Made by a program: the position numbers and the translations under genes
Part shown: one piece after another, positions 41,401 through 49,099 of the stretch
Layout of the letters: each line of letters opens with the position of its first letter
How positions within the stretch are numbered: position 1 is the stretch's first letter
Assembly (NCBI RefSeq): GCF_003688935.1
Contig: NZ_REGE01000001.1
Span: forward strand, 248,001 to 312,000
From: Corynebacterium macginleyi
Lineage (GTDB): Bacteria > Actinomycetota > Actinomycetes > Mycobacteriales > Mycobacteriaceae
DNA: 64,000 nt
Direction of reading: 5' to 3'
The notes under the pieces: generated by a model
Seen by the model: only the letters and a program-made list of their open reading frames with translations
Told to the model about the DNA's origin: nothing
The model's database searches: none

Positions 41401-41947
41401 CCACGCGCACTGGATTTTTACCCAACCAGGCCGCTATGAGATGGACATGCGTGCCGTCAACCGCAACGGTGACAAACTTACTGACTGGCACACCGTTACC
41501 TTCCTCGTGGGTGATCCAACCACGCAACCCGGCGGAAAAGGCGCTGCCGAAGAAAGCGGGAAGGAAGAGGGCAAGCCCGCAGACTCCTCGACGGATAAGC
41601 AACCAGGTGCTACCAAACCGGATAACGGCCCGAATAGCACCGGCACTAATAAGCCGGGCTCCGATAAGTCCAAGTCCTCTAACTCATCTGGATCAAATGC
41701 GGGCGCCAAGGCGGCCAAGGGCAATAGCGCTGGAAAGTCAGAAGGATCCAGCAAATCCACTACCGCTAAGAGCGCGGCGAGCGGGGGCTCTGGACCTGGG
41801 TCCGGATCCAGTGGAGGTTCCTCCAACTCCCACAAAGGTTCGCTGGCTTCCACGGGTGCCAATGTCGGTTGGGTACTCGTCCTCGCCGCAGTCTTTATTG
41901 GCGCCGGCATAGCCCTGATGAAAAAGCGCTCCAAGAACAGTAAATAG
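38468..41947 (+). CDS. Sortase-anchored surface protein with three choice-of-anchor M-type domains
   Basis: 1159 aa. Signal peptide (cleaved near ALA-ED, residue ~27). Three similar domains of the actinobacterial surface-anchored repeat type (TIGR03769-like) follow: one after the signal peptide, one starting LHRGHVDIAPIHEDGELHL, one starting TKGHIDFGPKVVDNKLGF. Each later copy ends with a W.F..PG.YE motif (NWAFNKPGTYEVG, HWIFTQPGRYEMD). Linkers are Pro/Glu/Ser/Thr-rich. The C-terminus has LASTG (1126-1130), a hydrophobic helix and KKRSKNSK, a LAxTG sorting signal as used by class E sortases. I start at ATG 38468, where the signal peptide begins; the frame upstream is non-coding. Ligand unknown; usual ABC-transporter partners of this family are not nearby. 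Confidence 0.88.
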   Translation: MPLPSSLTRLATIVVALALALFHAPFALAEDAPLVRTQTHVDSPHAVWQDGNFKLMSNSAGLVPIEDTINWVSHGRVDGGLGAYAWRVPDDPRFEFLNAEKNQLMYYGGPAVGFPKNTMPIWAGFGAAADLPTDQFRDKSFNMEIVDFKGPGRMELFTYSDENYPLNRLWSSHDPGFRTTWVNAGTHTHNATTFTRPGHYEVTYRASARKKDGTFIHSEPQTLVWQVGGTNPAERTITDLDAAFNDAKSEGSAGETNTPMFKMAPSTADTKGAKEGILTTLSLDTGNAKDSGRAVFTINGHYLAERKVEGGKASWDEMIGDEESDFQAIFIPDNNSPSPRWVSEPIKFWTSTDGEKDGEDAKAYTTKSGELPTPEMEEIEPFETDPFEITSPDITVSTSKVYGEDDRNIDITVAPEDDRTTVRVTGGFYKVDGEPMTSLPQNAIADCEIGFTSGPGLRTSKQLIEGCKQPGYQLMLRIVPDSRSNAGGATLFSHTHKDAYKPIAETTVSFPEASASGGAQKPEGTEKPEDSNTPDKPQDSEEAEESEGSAPTEESSPAAPSTTQKPSVPNVPKPKPQGPKDKDAPNKELNLHRGHVDIAPIHEDGELHLGIKDETNLYYIGAIWRKPSDVFFSVPKQVKTTLDKDIPHFGKKGSAAYVLPETQRTGVVWPGISTEDAYQDTKKNYTFTFTPVKAPKDGEWLAYLADQTGLDQRLAGSDGTHSYTTEGPDHMHLNWAFNKPGTYEVGVTVAEKDGKTAKKAVLRFKVASEDSSSATPPTKGNDNASEGGSNDSTDGTTENDAGSSADNGTESTAPSKERNPETTEPAPSATPSQKREITKGHIDFGPKVVDNKLGFYVNEDDRHNVPEDVALRVHDTQRVPVADSLAKTLSFTGMVKTGSTIYHLPLQQDHNAVWPGWDTIKVGQDYRDAAIEVRPKSAPKDGKWWAGHTASLNTPERTLADSNGTHTIKGVEDGPFHVHAHWIFTQPGRYEMDMRAVNRNGDKLTDWHTVTFLVGDPTTQPGGKGAAEESGKEEGKPADSSTDKQPGATKPDNGPNSTGTNKPGSDKSKSSNSSGSNAGAKAAKGNSAGKSEGSSKSTTAKSAASGGSGPGSGSSGGSSNSHKGSLASTGANVGWVLVLAAVFIGAGIALMKKRSKNSK

Positions 41948-41959
41948 CCCTTTTACTCC

Positions 41960-41994
41960 AGAGGCCGTTGCACCATCCCATTGCGACGGCCTCT
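41960..41994 (+). terminator. Hairpin after the surface protein gene
   Basis: AGAGGCCGTTGCA pairs with TGCGACGGCCTCT (one G-U) around a 9-nt loop, 12 nt past the stop. The T-tract is weak (CAATTGG). Confidence 0.65.
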
Positions 41995-42251
41995 CAATTG
42001 GAACTGATCCACGACCTTAAAAACCAATAAGCATCAACCTATACCGCAGATCTGAGCCTTGAAAAGGGTCGAGTACCAGCTCGGGCCGGGCTCATTTTGC
42101 GCTGTAAAGTGGTTATTTACGCACCAAGCCTTTTAATCTCTCCCCGGATCGCGGTGGAAGCTAAACTGAAGCGCTGCACTGATATAGTTCAACGGGATAG
42201 GCTGGGTTTTACCAAGCTTCCTGATTCGTTCCCAATTAACGAAGAAACATT

Positions 42252-42837
42252 ATGCGAAGTATATTTAGCCCAATCGCCTCGTCCGCCCCTTGTCCGCACC
42301 TTTAATCATCACTGCAGCTATATCTCCCGCCACTGCTCAGGAACCTTCCGCCGTCACCTCCGAAAACTATGTTGAATTGTTCGAATTTGGAGACGAGTAT
42401 TCCCACGACCCACATAAACGGCGAACCCAGCTAAAGCGTGATACTTTCCAAAAGAAATCTGAAGAAATCCTCTACGGAAGAAAGACGGAAACCTACAAAA
42501 AGCTTTCCCGGAAGGAATTTCTGTAGAGTACGACGTACTGGGCGAGCCTGTGATAACTTCACCGGCTTCTTTCGTAAGGTTCGAATGGGACTGGGGTCCC
42601 CGTATTTCCATGGCAGGCGAGGAGTTTTAGAGCCTTGGTGCTTCTGGGTTTGCAGGTACTGTCTGCGGGCACTTAGGAAAGTCGGTAAGATTCGACACCG
42701 CATGTAGCGTTGCTGTAACCGCAGCGTGGAATAAATTGACTGCTAAGCGGAAATGGGACCGTGACGATCAATGCTATGACCTAAGCCAATTCATGAACAT
42801 TGGATGGGAGAAAGCTTCCCGTGAGGAATGTGATTAG
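42252..42837 (+). pseudogene. Exported protein of unknown family, interrupted
   Basis: Reading from ATG 42252 (MRSIFSPIASSAP), a +/-1 shift is needed to continue into a signal-peptide end (LIITAAISPATAQEPS) and ~75 residues of polar sequence (SENYVELFEFGDEYSHDPHK and on). A second shift near 42515 leads to SVEYDVLGEPVIT, an in-frame TAG follows EEF, and SLGASGFAGTVCGHLGKS continues to a stop at 42835. So there are two frameshifts and one amber codon in a gene of ~190 codons for a secreted protein with a few Cys. Family not recognised. Confidence 0.6.
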
Positions 42838-42839
42838 CT

Positions 42840-43156
42840 TTGTTTAGTCGCATATCGAATTCTATTTTACTTCCTGCCAGCATTCTTGTATCCACTTGTG
42901 TAGCGGGTTTTTCTGGGGAGAATTAAGGCTGTTCCCTCTTGCTATGGCAGTAAAATACATGGCCCTGCACTACGCCTTTATACGTAGAGATTCTTACCCA
43001 AGATCGGAATCCGGGACTTTTATCGTCGGGTTTGTACTATCCATTTTTGGCGGATTAATGAATGCTTCAAACTACACATTCGCCGTTGGGCTCATGATAG
43101 CTTCGACGTTCCTTATGTTTTTAAAGCTTAATAAGGAGAACACGACCGGACCATGA
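42840..43156 (+). pseudogene. Small membrane protein, probably frameshifted
   Basis: A hydrophobic start (SNSILLPASILVSTCVAGF from TTG 42840) and a second hydrophobic part (TFIVGFVLSIFGGLMNASN, VGLMIASTFLMFLKL) lie in different frames joined near 42905. The open frame 42896-43156 encodes the latter, with two or three membrane helices. Family not recognised. Confidence 0.4.
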
Positions 43157-43465
43157 AAGTGAAGTGTCTGGCCGTATAGCCTTTACCATGGCCACTGATA
43201 TTCCCATCTACTTCTGCCACCCAGGACCGCCGTGGGAACGCGGCAGCAACGAAAACACCAACGGCAGGCTCAGAAGAAACCTTGCTAAAACAGTGACCTG
43301 TCCATCTACAGCGCCGAGAACCTAGAGATGATCGCCACCAATCACAAACCATGCAAAGCACTCAACTGGCGCACATCAGCCGAAGTCCTGACCAACGCCC
43401 TGACACAAACCGGTAGTATCACACCCAAGTAACCGTCATCGTTGCAATGACCCCTAGAATCCACA
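43153..43465 (+). mobile_element. IS30-family transposase remnant (3' end)
   Basis: The first frame gives FTMATDIPIYFCHPGPPWERGS then NENTNGRLRRNLAKTV. After a single-base shift it gives DLSIYSAENLEMIATNHK, KALNWRTSAEVL and a stop at 43430. This is the C-terminal catalytic end of IS30-like transposases (WqRGSNENtNGlLRqy... DLS). The IS-end-like GTTGCAATGACCCCTAGAAT follows at 43441. The 5' two-thirds of the element are gone. Confidence 0.8.
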
Positions 43466-43480
43466 GATGACAACAAAATT

Positions 43481-43518
43481 AAAAGGTCCCAACTCCTTCC
43501 ATGGAGTTGGGACCTTTT
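43481..43518 (-). terminator. Intrinsic terminator after rplE
   Basis: A perfect 16-bp stem AAAAGGTCCCAACTCC / GGAGTTGGGACCTTTT with loop TTCCAT, ending in T residues on the minus strand, 10 nt past the rplE stop. Confidence 0.9.
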
Positions 43519-43528
43519 AGCGCTCTAT

Positions 43529-44080
43529 TTACTTGAACGGGAAGCCGAGCTCGCGCAGAAGCTTACGGCCCTCCTCGTCGTTGGTAGCGCTGGTAACGAC
43601 GGTGATGTCCATACCACGGGGACGATCGATCTTGTCAATGTCGATTTCGTAGAACATGGACTGCTCGGACAGGCCGAAAGTGTAGTTGCCATGGCCGTCA
43701 AACTGCTGATCAGACAGACCGCGGAAGTCACGAATACGTGGCAGCGCGATGGTCAGCAGACGGTCCAGGAACTCCCACATGCGGTCACCACGTAGGGTAA
43801 CGCGTGCGCCGATGGGCATGCCCTCACGAAGCTTGAAGTTCGCGATGGACTTCTTTGCGCGACGCAGCTGTGGCTTCTGACCGGTGATAGCGGTCAGGTC
43901 CTCGAGAGCACCATTGATAACCTTGGAGTCACGAGCGGCTTCGCCAACACCCATGTTGACTACGACCTTGGTGACGCCAGGGATCTGCATGACGTTGTCA
44001 TACTTGAACTCTTCATTCAGGTTCTTGCGGATTTCCTCGCGGTAGCGAGTCTTCAGACGCGGGGTGTAGTTCTCGCTCAT
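43529..44080 (-). CDS. rplE: 50S ribosomal protein L5
   Basis: 183 aa; binds 5S rRNA and contacts t[42 protein letters not shown] and [18 protein letters not shown] are typical. Last gene of rplN-rplX-rplE, followed by a strong terminator before the cargo block. Confidence 0.98.
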   Translation of the reverse strand: MSENYTPRLKTRYREEIRKNLNEEFKYDNVMQIPGVTKVVVNMGVGEAARDSKVINGALEDLTAITGQKPQLRRAKKSIANFKLREGMPIGARVTLRGDRMWEFLDRLLTIALPRIRDFRGLSDQQFDGHGNYTFGLSEQSMFYEIDIDKIDRPRGMDITVVTSATNDEEGRKLLRELGFPFK

Positions 44081-44082
44081 TT

Positions 44083-44397
44083 TTAGATGTCCTTCCCGTT
44101 GCTACGCGCGATGCGGACTTTTTTGCCGTTCTCGTCGAAACGGTAGCCCACGCGGGTCGGGTTACCCTCAGAGTCAACGATGGCTACGTTGGACACGTGG
44201 ATCGGGGCTTCTTGGGTAACAATTCCGCCGGACTCGGCGCCACGCTCAGTAGCGGAGTTTGCGACGTGCTTCTTGATGCGGTTAACGCCCTCAACGAGGA
44301 CCTTTTCGCGCTTCGGGTACGCCTCGATAACTTTGCCCTTCGCACCCTTATCTGGGCCCGAAATGACAATCACCATATCTCCCTTATGGATCTTCAT
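44083..44397 (-). CDS. rplX: 50S ribosomal protein L24
   Basis: 104 aa; the KOW motif [21 protein letters not shown] is at the N-terminus. Assembly-initiator protein of the 50S subunit. 3-5 nt gaps to its neighbours. Confidence 0.97.
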   Translation of the reverse strand: MKIHKGDMVIVISGPDKGAKGKVIEAYPKREKVLVEGVNRIKKHVANSATERGAESGGIVTQEAPIHVSNVAIVDSEGNPTRVGYRFDENGKKVRIARSNGKDI

Positions 44398-44401
44398 AAG
44401 A

Positions 44402-44770
44402 TTAGATCACCTCCGGTGCTAGAGAAACGATCTTCATGAAACGCTTATCACGAAGTTCACGAGCAACCGGGCCGAAGATACGGGTACCGCGAGGTTCGCT
44501 ATCGCCCTTCAGAATAACTGCAGCATTCTCATCAAAGCGGATGTAGGAGCCGTCCGGACGACGGGTTTCCTTCTTCGCGCGGACGATAACTGCCTTAACT
44601 ACATCGCCTTCTTTTACGCTGCCGCCTGGAACAGCGTCCTTGACGGTGGCGACAATTACGTCGCCGATGCCAGCGAAGCGTCGGACTGAGCCACCGAGAA
44701 CGCGGATGCACAAAAGTTCACGTGCACCAGAGTTGTCGGCGACGCGCAGACGCGATTCCTGCTGAATCAC
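44402..44770 (-). CDS. rplN: 50S ribosomal protein L14
   Basis: 122 aa from GTG 44770 ([20 protein letters not shown]), preceded by GGAG. An in-frame ATG 18 codons upstream is not supported by the family. The end AREL...[11 protein letters not shown] is complete. First gene of its transcript. Confidence 0.97.
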   Translation of the reverse strand: MIQQESRLRVADNSGARELLCIRVLGGSVRRFAGIGDVIVATVKDAVPGGSVKEGDVVKAVIVRAKKETRRPDGSYIRFDENAAVILKGDSEPRGTRIFGPVARELRDKRFMKIVSLAPEVI

Positions 44771-44795
44771 TATGGGTCTCCTGACCTGGATTGAT

Positions 44796-44824
44796 GTGCG
44801 GCAAGATTTCCGTCCTTGCCACAC
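44796..44824 (-). promoter_or_regulatory. Hairpin in the rplN leader
   Basis: On the minus strand GTGTGGCAAG pairs with CTTGCCGCAC (one G-U) around a 9-nt loop, ending 25 nt before the GTG start. No T-tract follows. The rest of the gap 44825-45173 holds the rplN promoter region and no gene I can support. Confidence 0.5.
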
Positions 44825-45173
44825 GCGGTCTACAAACTTGCTGTGCGCGAACTTTTACAACGAACACCGTACGGCGTCGATGGGTCTCGGACCGGCGATT
44901 CGGAAACGCACCACTGCGGACCGACCAGCTCTCGCAACTAACATATTGAACCACATAAACTAGCTACTTCCAAAACACAAAAAGCAGGGTTTTCACTTCA
45001 CAGGGGTTGCGTCCTTTAGCGGGGTGCATCTGTAGCCCGTGGTAAACCTCGTACTCTTTGAATCCAGCCTTTCCTCTGCCCCTCAGCAACCCCTGACTCA
45101 GCAGTTGGTAAAGACCGTGCTTCCACGGCATCTTCCAGCGGCAGGGTCAGCTCAATGCAGAAGTAATGAACTA

Positions 45174-45712
45174 ATGGACTTAACCGAAATTTTCGATACT
45201 AAGGTTTCTATCGATCAGTATCTAGAGGCCAGCTGGCAAACCCTTTATATGGTGGGCATTTCCCTCTTCCTGGGGACAATAGGCGGAGTTACCCTGGGAA
45301 TCATCCTGGTCCTTGCTCACCCACAAGGCATGTACCCCAACCGTGTGCTGTTCAGGATCACAGACTTCCTAGTCAATACGGTGCGCTGGTGCCGCTTACC
45401 ATCTTCATAGCGCCTTCATAGCGCCGTTTATGGCTCGCCTCATCGAGCAATCGGTGCTGGAAGTTGGTGAAGGCATCCTAGAAGCAGCGGAATCCATGGG
45501 CGCTTCCCTATGGCAAACCATCCGCTATTTCTTACTGCCGGAGGCTAAGGCCTCGATAATCTTGACACTGACTACATCCACCATCACCTTGATTTCTGTC
45601 ACCGCGATGGCGGGCACCATCGGTAGCGGCGGCATCGGTGACCGGACGGTTTCCTATGGTCATCAGCAATTCGACACCGTGGCCATTATACTCACGGTGA
45701 TTATCCTTGAGC
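45174..45712 (+). pseudogene. metI: Methionine ABC transporter permease, decayed
   Basis: ATG 45174 starts a MetI-like sequence (MDLTEIFDTKVSIDQYLEAS, then QTLYMVGISLFLGTIGG), followed by a break after FLVNTVR where ~25-30 codons are missing. An 11-bp tandem duplication (TTCATAGCGCC at 45404 and 45415) then shifts the frame. The second half (MARLIEQSVLEVGEGILEAAE, MGASLWQTIRYFLLPEAK, the EAA-loop signature, and TAMAGTIGSGGIG) is well preserved. The 3' end is cut: past ~45712 the frame is only the reverse of the PTS gene. No metN or metQ partner is visible. Confidence 0.8.
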
Positions 45713-45718
45713 CCAGTT

Positions 45719-47746
45719 TTAAGACGTTGCTTCCTTCGCAGAAGTCTCCGCAGTCTGCTGCTGCGCCTTTGGATCAACAGTAAATAGTTCCGTTCCACAA
45801 CCGATGAGCTCGCCTTCGCGGAAGTCCGCGGCGGGAATTACAGGGCCTGTCTTCTTGGCATTGGACACAACAACTGGTGTCGTCACCGGCAGTCCTGCTT
45901 CCTTAATGGCCTCGATATCGAATTCAGCCAGGACGTCGCCCTGCTTGACGGTATCGCCCTTATTGACATGCGAGGTGAAATGTTCGCCTTTGAGATTGAC
46001 CGTATCGAAGCCAATGTGCATAAGGATGTCGATTGGCCCCACCGCTGGGTCCTCCACGCGCAGGGCATAGGCGTGATGGGAGGGAAAAGTCACGGTGATG
46101 GTGCCATCGGCAGGCGCAACAAGCTTGCCCACCGTCGGTTCGATGGCGACGCCTTGCCCTAGCTTCCCTCCGGCGAACATAGGGTCCTTAACTTTGGATA
46201 GCGGCACAGCCTTTCCCTCTAGCGGAGAAAATATTGTGGCGGCATTCGCGGCGGCGGAGGCACTGACGGTAGACGCCGCAGCGGCCTCGGCCGCCAAAAC
46301 CTGTGCGGCGGGAGGATTGCTCTCATCAGGATCAATGGTGCCGTTGCGATGGATGAGCACGCGCCCGTACAGGTAGGCCCCGATGAATGCCACGGCGAAG
46401 GAGATAACACCACATAGCAGGAAGGTTGGGACAAAGCGGGGAACGGAAACAAAACCAATGAAGCCGGCGGCACCGAGGGCATCCGCAAGCACGCCGAAAA
46501 TGGCGATGAATGTAGAAGCGATGGCCGATGCCGCCATACCGATATAAAACGGCCAACGCAGGCGCAGGTTAACGCCGAAGATCGCGGGCTCAGTAATACC
46601 AAACACCGCGGAGATACCGGAGGCTCCGGCTAAGCCCTTGAGCTTTTCGGAACGCGCCAGGAAGTACACCGCCAAGGCCACACCACCCTGGGCAATATTG
46701 GCCATCGAGGCAATGGGGAAAATGAAGGAACCGCCCTCATTCCACAGCATCGTCTCAATGGGCGGAAAAGATTGGTGTAGTCCGGTGATGACGATCGGTG
46801 AATAAACCAGACCGAAAAGCAAGCCAGCCACGGGACCGGCAAAATCATAGAGGGCGGCCAGCCCCATACCCAACCATTCACCGGCAGTACGCAAGATGGG
46901 CCCCAACCCCATAAAGGTTATAAAGCCCGTCACCAGCAGGGTAAGCAGGGGCGTGAGCATGAAATCCACGGTCCCTTTGAGGTGCTTGTGCAGGAACTTT
47001 TCAATCGTCGCCAAGATCCAGGCGATGACCAGAATGGGCAAGATAGAGCCTTGGTAGCCGGCTTGGGCAACGCCGATACCAAAGATATCCCAGTAGGACA
47101 TCTCGCCGTTATCAATGGCCTCGGCAACGTTATAGCCACTGACCAAATCTGGCATGACCATGGCCATGGCCATGCCCGCGCCGAGGAATTCATTACCTCC
47201 AAAGCGCTTAGTAGCAGTAAAGCCCACGAGGATAGGAAGGAAGGCAAACGGAGCGGATGCCAGGAGGTTGACTAGTCCGGCGAACCCTTCCCACGAAGGA
47301 TACATTTCAATGACGGATTGATCCCCAAAAAGTCCCGGCGCGGTGAGCACATTATTTAATGCCATCAATAGACCACCGCCGAGCAGGATTGGGATGAGCG
47401 GAACGAAAATATCCGCCAAGACCTTTACTGCACGGGAAAACCAGTTTCCGGATTCCGCCGCAATATCCTTCAGGCGATCGGTGGATACGGCGACATCCCT
47501 GGAAATGGACTTGGTCATTTCTTGGTAGACGATATTGACATCGCCCGGCCCCACGATGACCTGAAACACGCCACCGGTTTCAAAGGTGCCCTTCAGATCC
47601 GGATCGTTGTCTAGCGCTGCGGTGTCTACCTTGCCCAAATCATCCAACACCATGCGCAAGCGCGTGGCACAGTGGGCAAGGGCAATAATGTTTTCTTCGC
47701 CGCCTAATGCCTTCAGGGTGCGGGCGGCAACCTCTTTATGCTCCAT
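45719..47746 (-). CDS. Sucrose-type PTS enzyme IIBCA
   Basis: 675 aa in the order B-C-A. IIB with its phosphorylated Cys26 (ALAHCATRLR), ten-odd membrane helices of IIC (residues ~105-470; motif PIETMLWNEGGSFIFPIASMA split over the pore region), and C-terminal IIA with the active His in ILMHIGFDTVNLKGE. It takes up and phosphorylates a glucoside; the GH32 hydrolase next door points to sucrose (as ptsS in C. glutamicum). A palindromic operator lies in its promoter. The 3' end abuts the metI remnant. Confidence 0.92.
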   Translation of the reverse strand: MEHKEVAARTLKALGGEENIIALAHCATRLRMVLDDLGKVDTAALDNDPDLKGTFETGGVFQVIVGPGDVNIVYQEMTKSISRDVAVSTDRLKDIAAESGNWFSRAVKVLADIFVPLIPILLGGGLLMALNNVLTAPGLFGDQSVIEMYPSWEGFAGLVNLLASAPFAFLPILVGFTATKRFGGNEFLGAGMAMAMVMPDLVSGYNVAEAIDNGEMSYWDIFGIGVAQAGYQGSILPILVIAWILATIEKFLHKHLKGTVDFMLTPLLTLLVTGFITFMGLGPILRTAGEWLGMGLAALYDFAGPVAGLLFGLVYSPIVITGLHQSFPPIETMLWNEGGSFIFPIASMANIAQGGVALAVYFLARSEKLKGLAGASGISAVFGITEPAIFGVNLRLRWPFYIGMAASAIASTFIAIFGVLADALGAAGFIGFVSVPRFVPTFLLCGVISFAVAFIGAYLYGRVLIHRNGTIDPDESNPPAAQVLAAEAAAASTVSASAAANAATIFSPLEGKAVPLSKVKDPMFAGGKLGQGVAIEPTVGKLVAPADGTITVTFPSHHAYALRVEDPAVGPIDILMHIGFDTVNLKGEHFTSHVNKGDTVKQGDVLAEFDIEAIKEAGLPVTTPVVVSNAKKTGPVIPAADFREGELIGCGTELFTVDPKAQQQTAETSAKEATS

Positions 47747-47768
47747 GGACCAACCTTTGTAATTTTCG

Positions 47769-47791
47769 TCACATTAAATGACCGAATGTGA
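47769..47791. promoter_or_regulatory. Inverted repeat at the PTS gene promoter
   Basis: TCACATT and AATGTGA are perfect 7-bp arms separated by 9 bp, 22 bp upstream of the PTS start codon, over AT-rich DNA that could hold the -10 (TTTAAT on the minus strand). Likely a repressor site or CRP/GlxR-like site; the half-site TGTGA fits, but the spacing is wider than the TGTGA-N6-TCACA form and inverted. Confidence 0.45.
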
Positions 47792-47870
47792 TTGACTACT
47801 TCTCATTTAAGCCTGTTTCGGCCTAAATGTCCACAAAACAAAAAGCTGGAAACCGTGATCCCGCAGGGCC

Positions 47871-49079
47871 TTATTCCAATGGCTCCCACGCCTGCCACGC
47901 GGCATCGCCAAACACCGCGAATGCCGCGGCAATGCGACCACCGCCGGCAAAAACTTCCACGGCGCAACCATCAGCAATCAGCCGCATTTCTCCATCGGGG
48001 CACGCAATCGGCTCACCGTTATTGAAAGAGATGGTCCCACCTCCCTGCACCACGCGGAATACCTCCGCGCCGGTGGCATCGACAAGCGCATAGGCCCCCT
48101 CGCCCGTGACATCAATGGTTGCGCCAAAGCCCTCCCTGCCGCGAGTTTCCGGCAGCGCAGACCACAGCGGTTCTTGGCACAGGTAGTTATTTTCCAACCA
48201 CAGCCGCCGCGGAATGGTCAGGGTATGCACCCACCCCTGCGTTGGTGTCTCATCGTGAGCGGGCATGCCCATCCAGCCCAGCAGGATATTTTCCTCGGTT
48301 GCCTGCGGCGCATAAAACTGCGTGCCGTGATCCAGCAGGGTAAAGCCGCGCTCGACGTGGAATATAAGCCCATCCAAGGTCCCGATGATATAGCCACAGC
48401 GGTCCGTTTCATCCTGTGGGCAGAAGATCAGAACGTGCTTATCCCCAAAAGTCAGCAGGTTAGGACACTCCCACATATAGCCACCGGGAAGCTGCGCGGG
48501 ATCATCAAAAACAAGCTCGCCCTGAAAATCCCACTGCTTTAAATCCTGCGAATAATACAGCACGATGGCTCCACGCTCATCTTCCGTTTGCGCACCAATG
48601 ACCATGCGCCATCCCTGTGCGGCGCGGGAGATATGGGGATCGCGGAAGTGGCCGGTATATCCCTCCGGAGAATCAGCGATGAGCGGGTTGTCGGTATCGC
48701 GGACATAGATCCCGCCTTCCGGCCCGGAAGGGTCTATAACCCGCACGCGGTTCTGCGACGGGATGCGGCGCCCGTCTTCTTTCAAGTTTCCCGTATAAAA
48801 AAGCCACACGTCAGTGCCGTCAACCACAGCCCCTCCGGAGTAGCACCCATCCTTGTCATAGGGCATGTCAGGATAGAGTGCATCGGGATAATGCCGCCAC
48901 GGAGTGGGCGTGGATACCGTCGTGATGGCATGCCCCCAGCCGGTTCGCTTGGGCTTGTGCGGAAAGGCAGGGTCATGTTGGTAATACGCGTGCAGAATAT
49001 CGCCATCCACAAAAAGTCCATTAGGGTCATTGAGGCGGCCAAGCGGCGGGGCAAGGTGAAAGTTCGGTCGGTGGTGCAT
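47871..49079 (-). CDS. GH32 sucrose-6-phosphate hydrolase
   Basis: 402 aa. Splits sucrose-6-phosphate into glucose-6-phosphate and fructose. GH32 residues are visible: nucleophile Asp in GRLNDPNGLF (~20), transition-state Asp in GHFRDPHIS, acid/base Glu in MWECPNLLTF. A C-terminal beta-sandwich follows. The start ATG 49079 is fixed by the fold beginning at once (MHHRPNFHLAPP). The transcript is probably leaderless, from a -10 7 nt upstream that is shared with the divergent kinase. Same strand as, and 124 bp upstream of, the PTS gene. Confidence 0.93.
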   Translation of the reverse strand: MHHRPNFHLAPPLGRLNDPNGLFVDGDILHAYYQHDPAFPHKPKRTGWGHAITTVSTPTPWRHYPDALYPDMPYDKDGCYSGGAVVDGTDVWLFYTGNLKEDGRRIPSQNRVRVIDPSGPEGGIYVRDTDNPLIADSPEGYTGHFRDPHISRAAQGWRMVIGAQTEDERGAIVLYYSQDLKQWDFQGELVFDDPAQLPGGYMWECPNLLTFGDKHVLIFCPQDETDRCGYIIGTLDGLIFHVERGFTLLDHGTQFYAPQATEENILLGWMGMPAHDETPTQGWVHTLTIPRRLWLENNYLCQEPLWSALPETRGREGFGATIDVTGEGAYALVDATGAEVFRVVQGGGTISFNNGEPIACPDGEMRLIADGCAVEVFAGGGRIAAAFAVFGDAAWQAWEPLE

Positions 49080-49086
49080 GCCCCCG

Positions 49087-49093
49087 ATACTAT
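49087..49093. promoter_or_regulatory. Shared bidirectional -10 element
   Basis: ATACTAT reads TACTAT on the plus strand (49088-49093, 6 nt before the kinase ATG) and TAGTAT on the minus strand (49092-49087, 7 nt before the hydrolase ATG). Both fit TAnnnT -10 boxes at the distance expected if transcription starts on the A of each start codon. Confidence 0.6.
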
Positions 49094-49099
49094 GGAACT

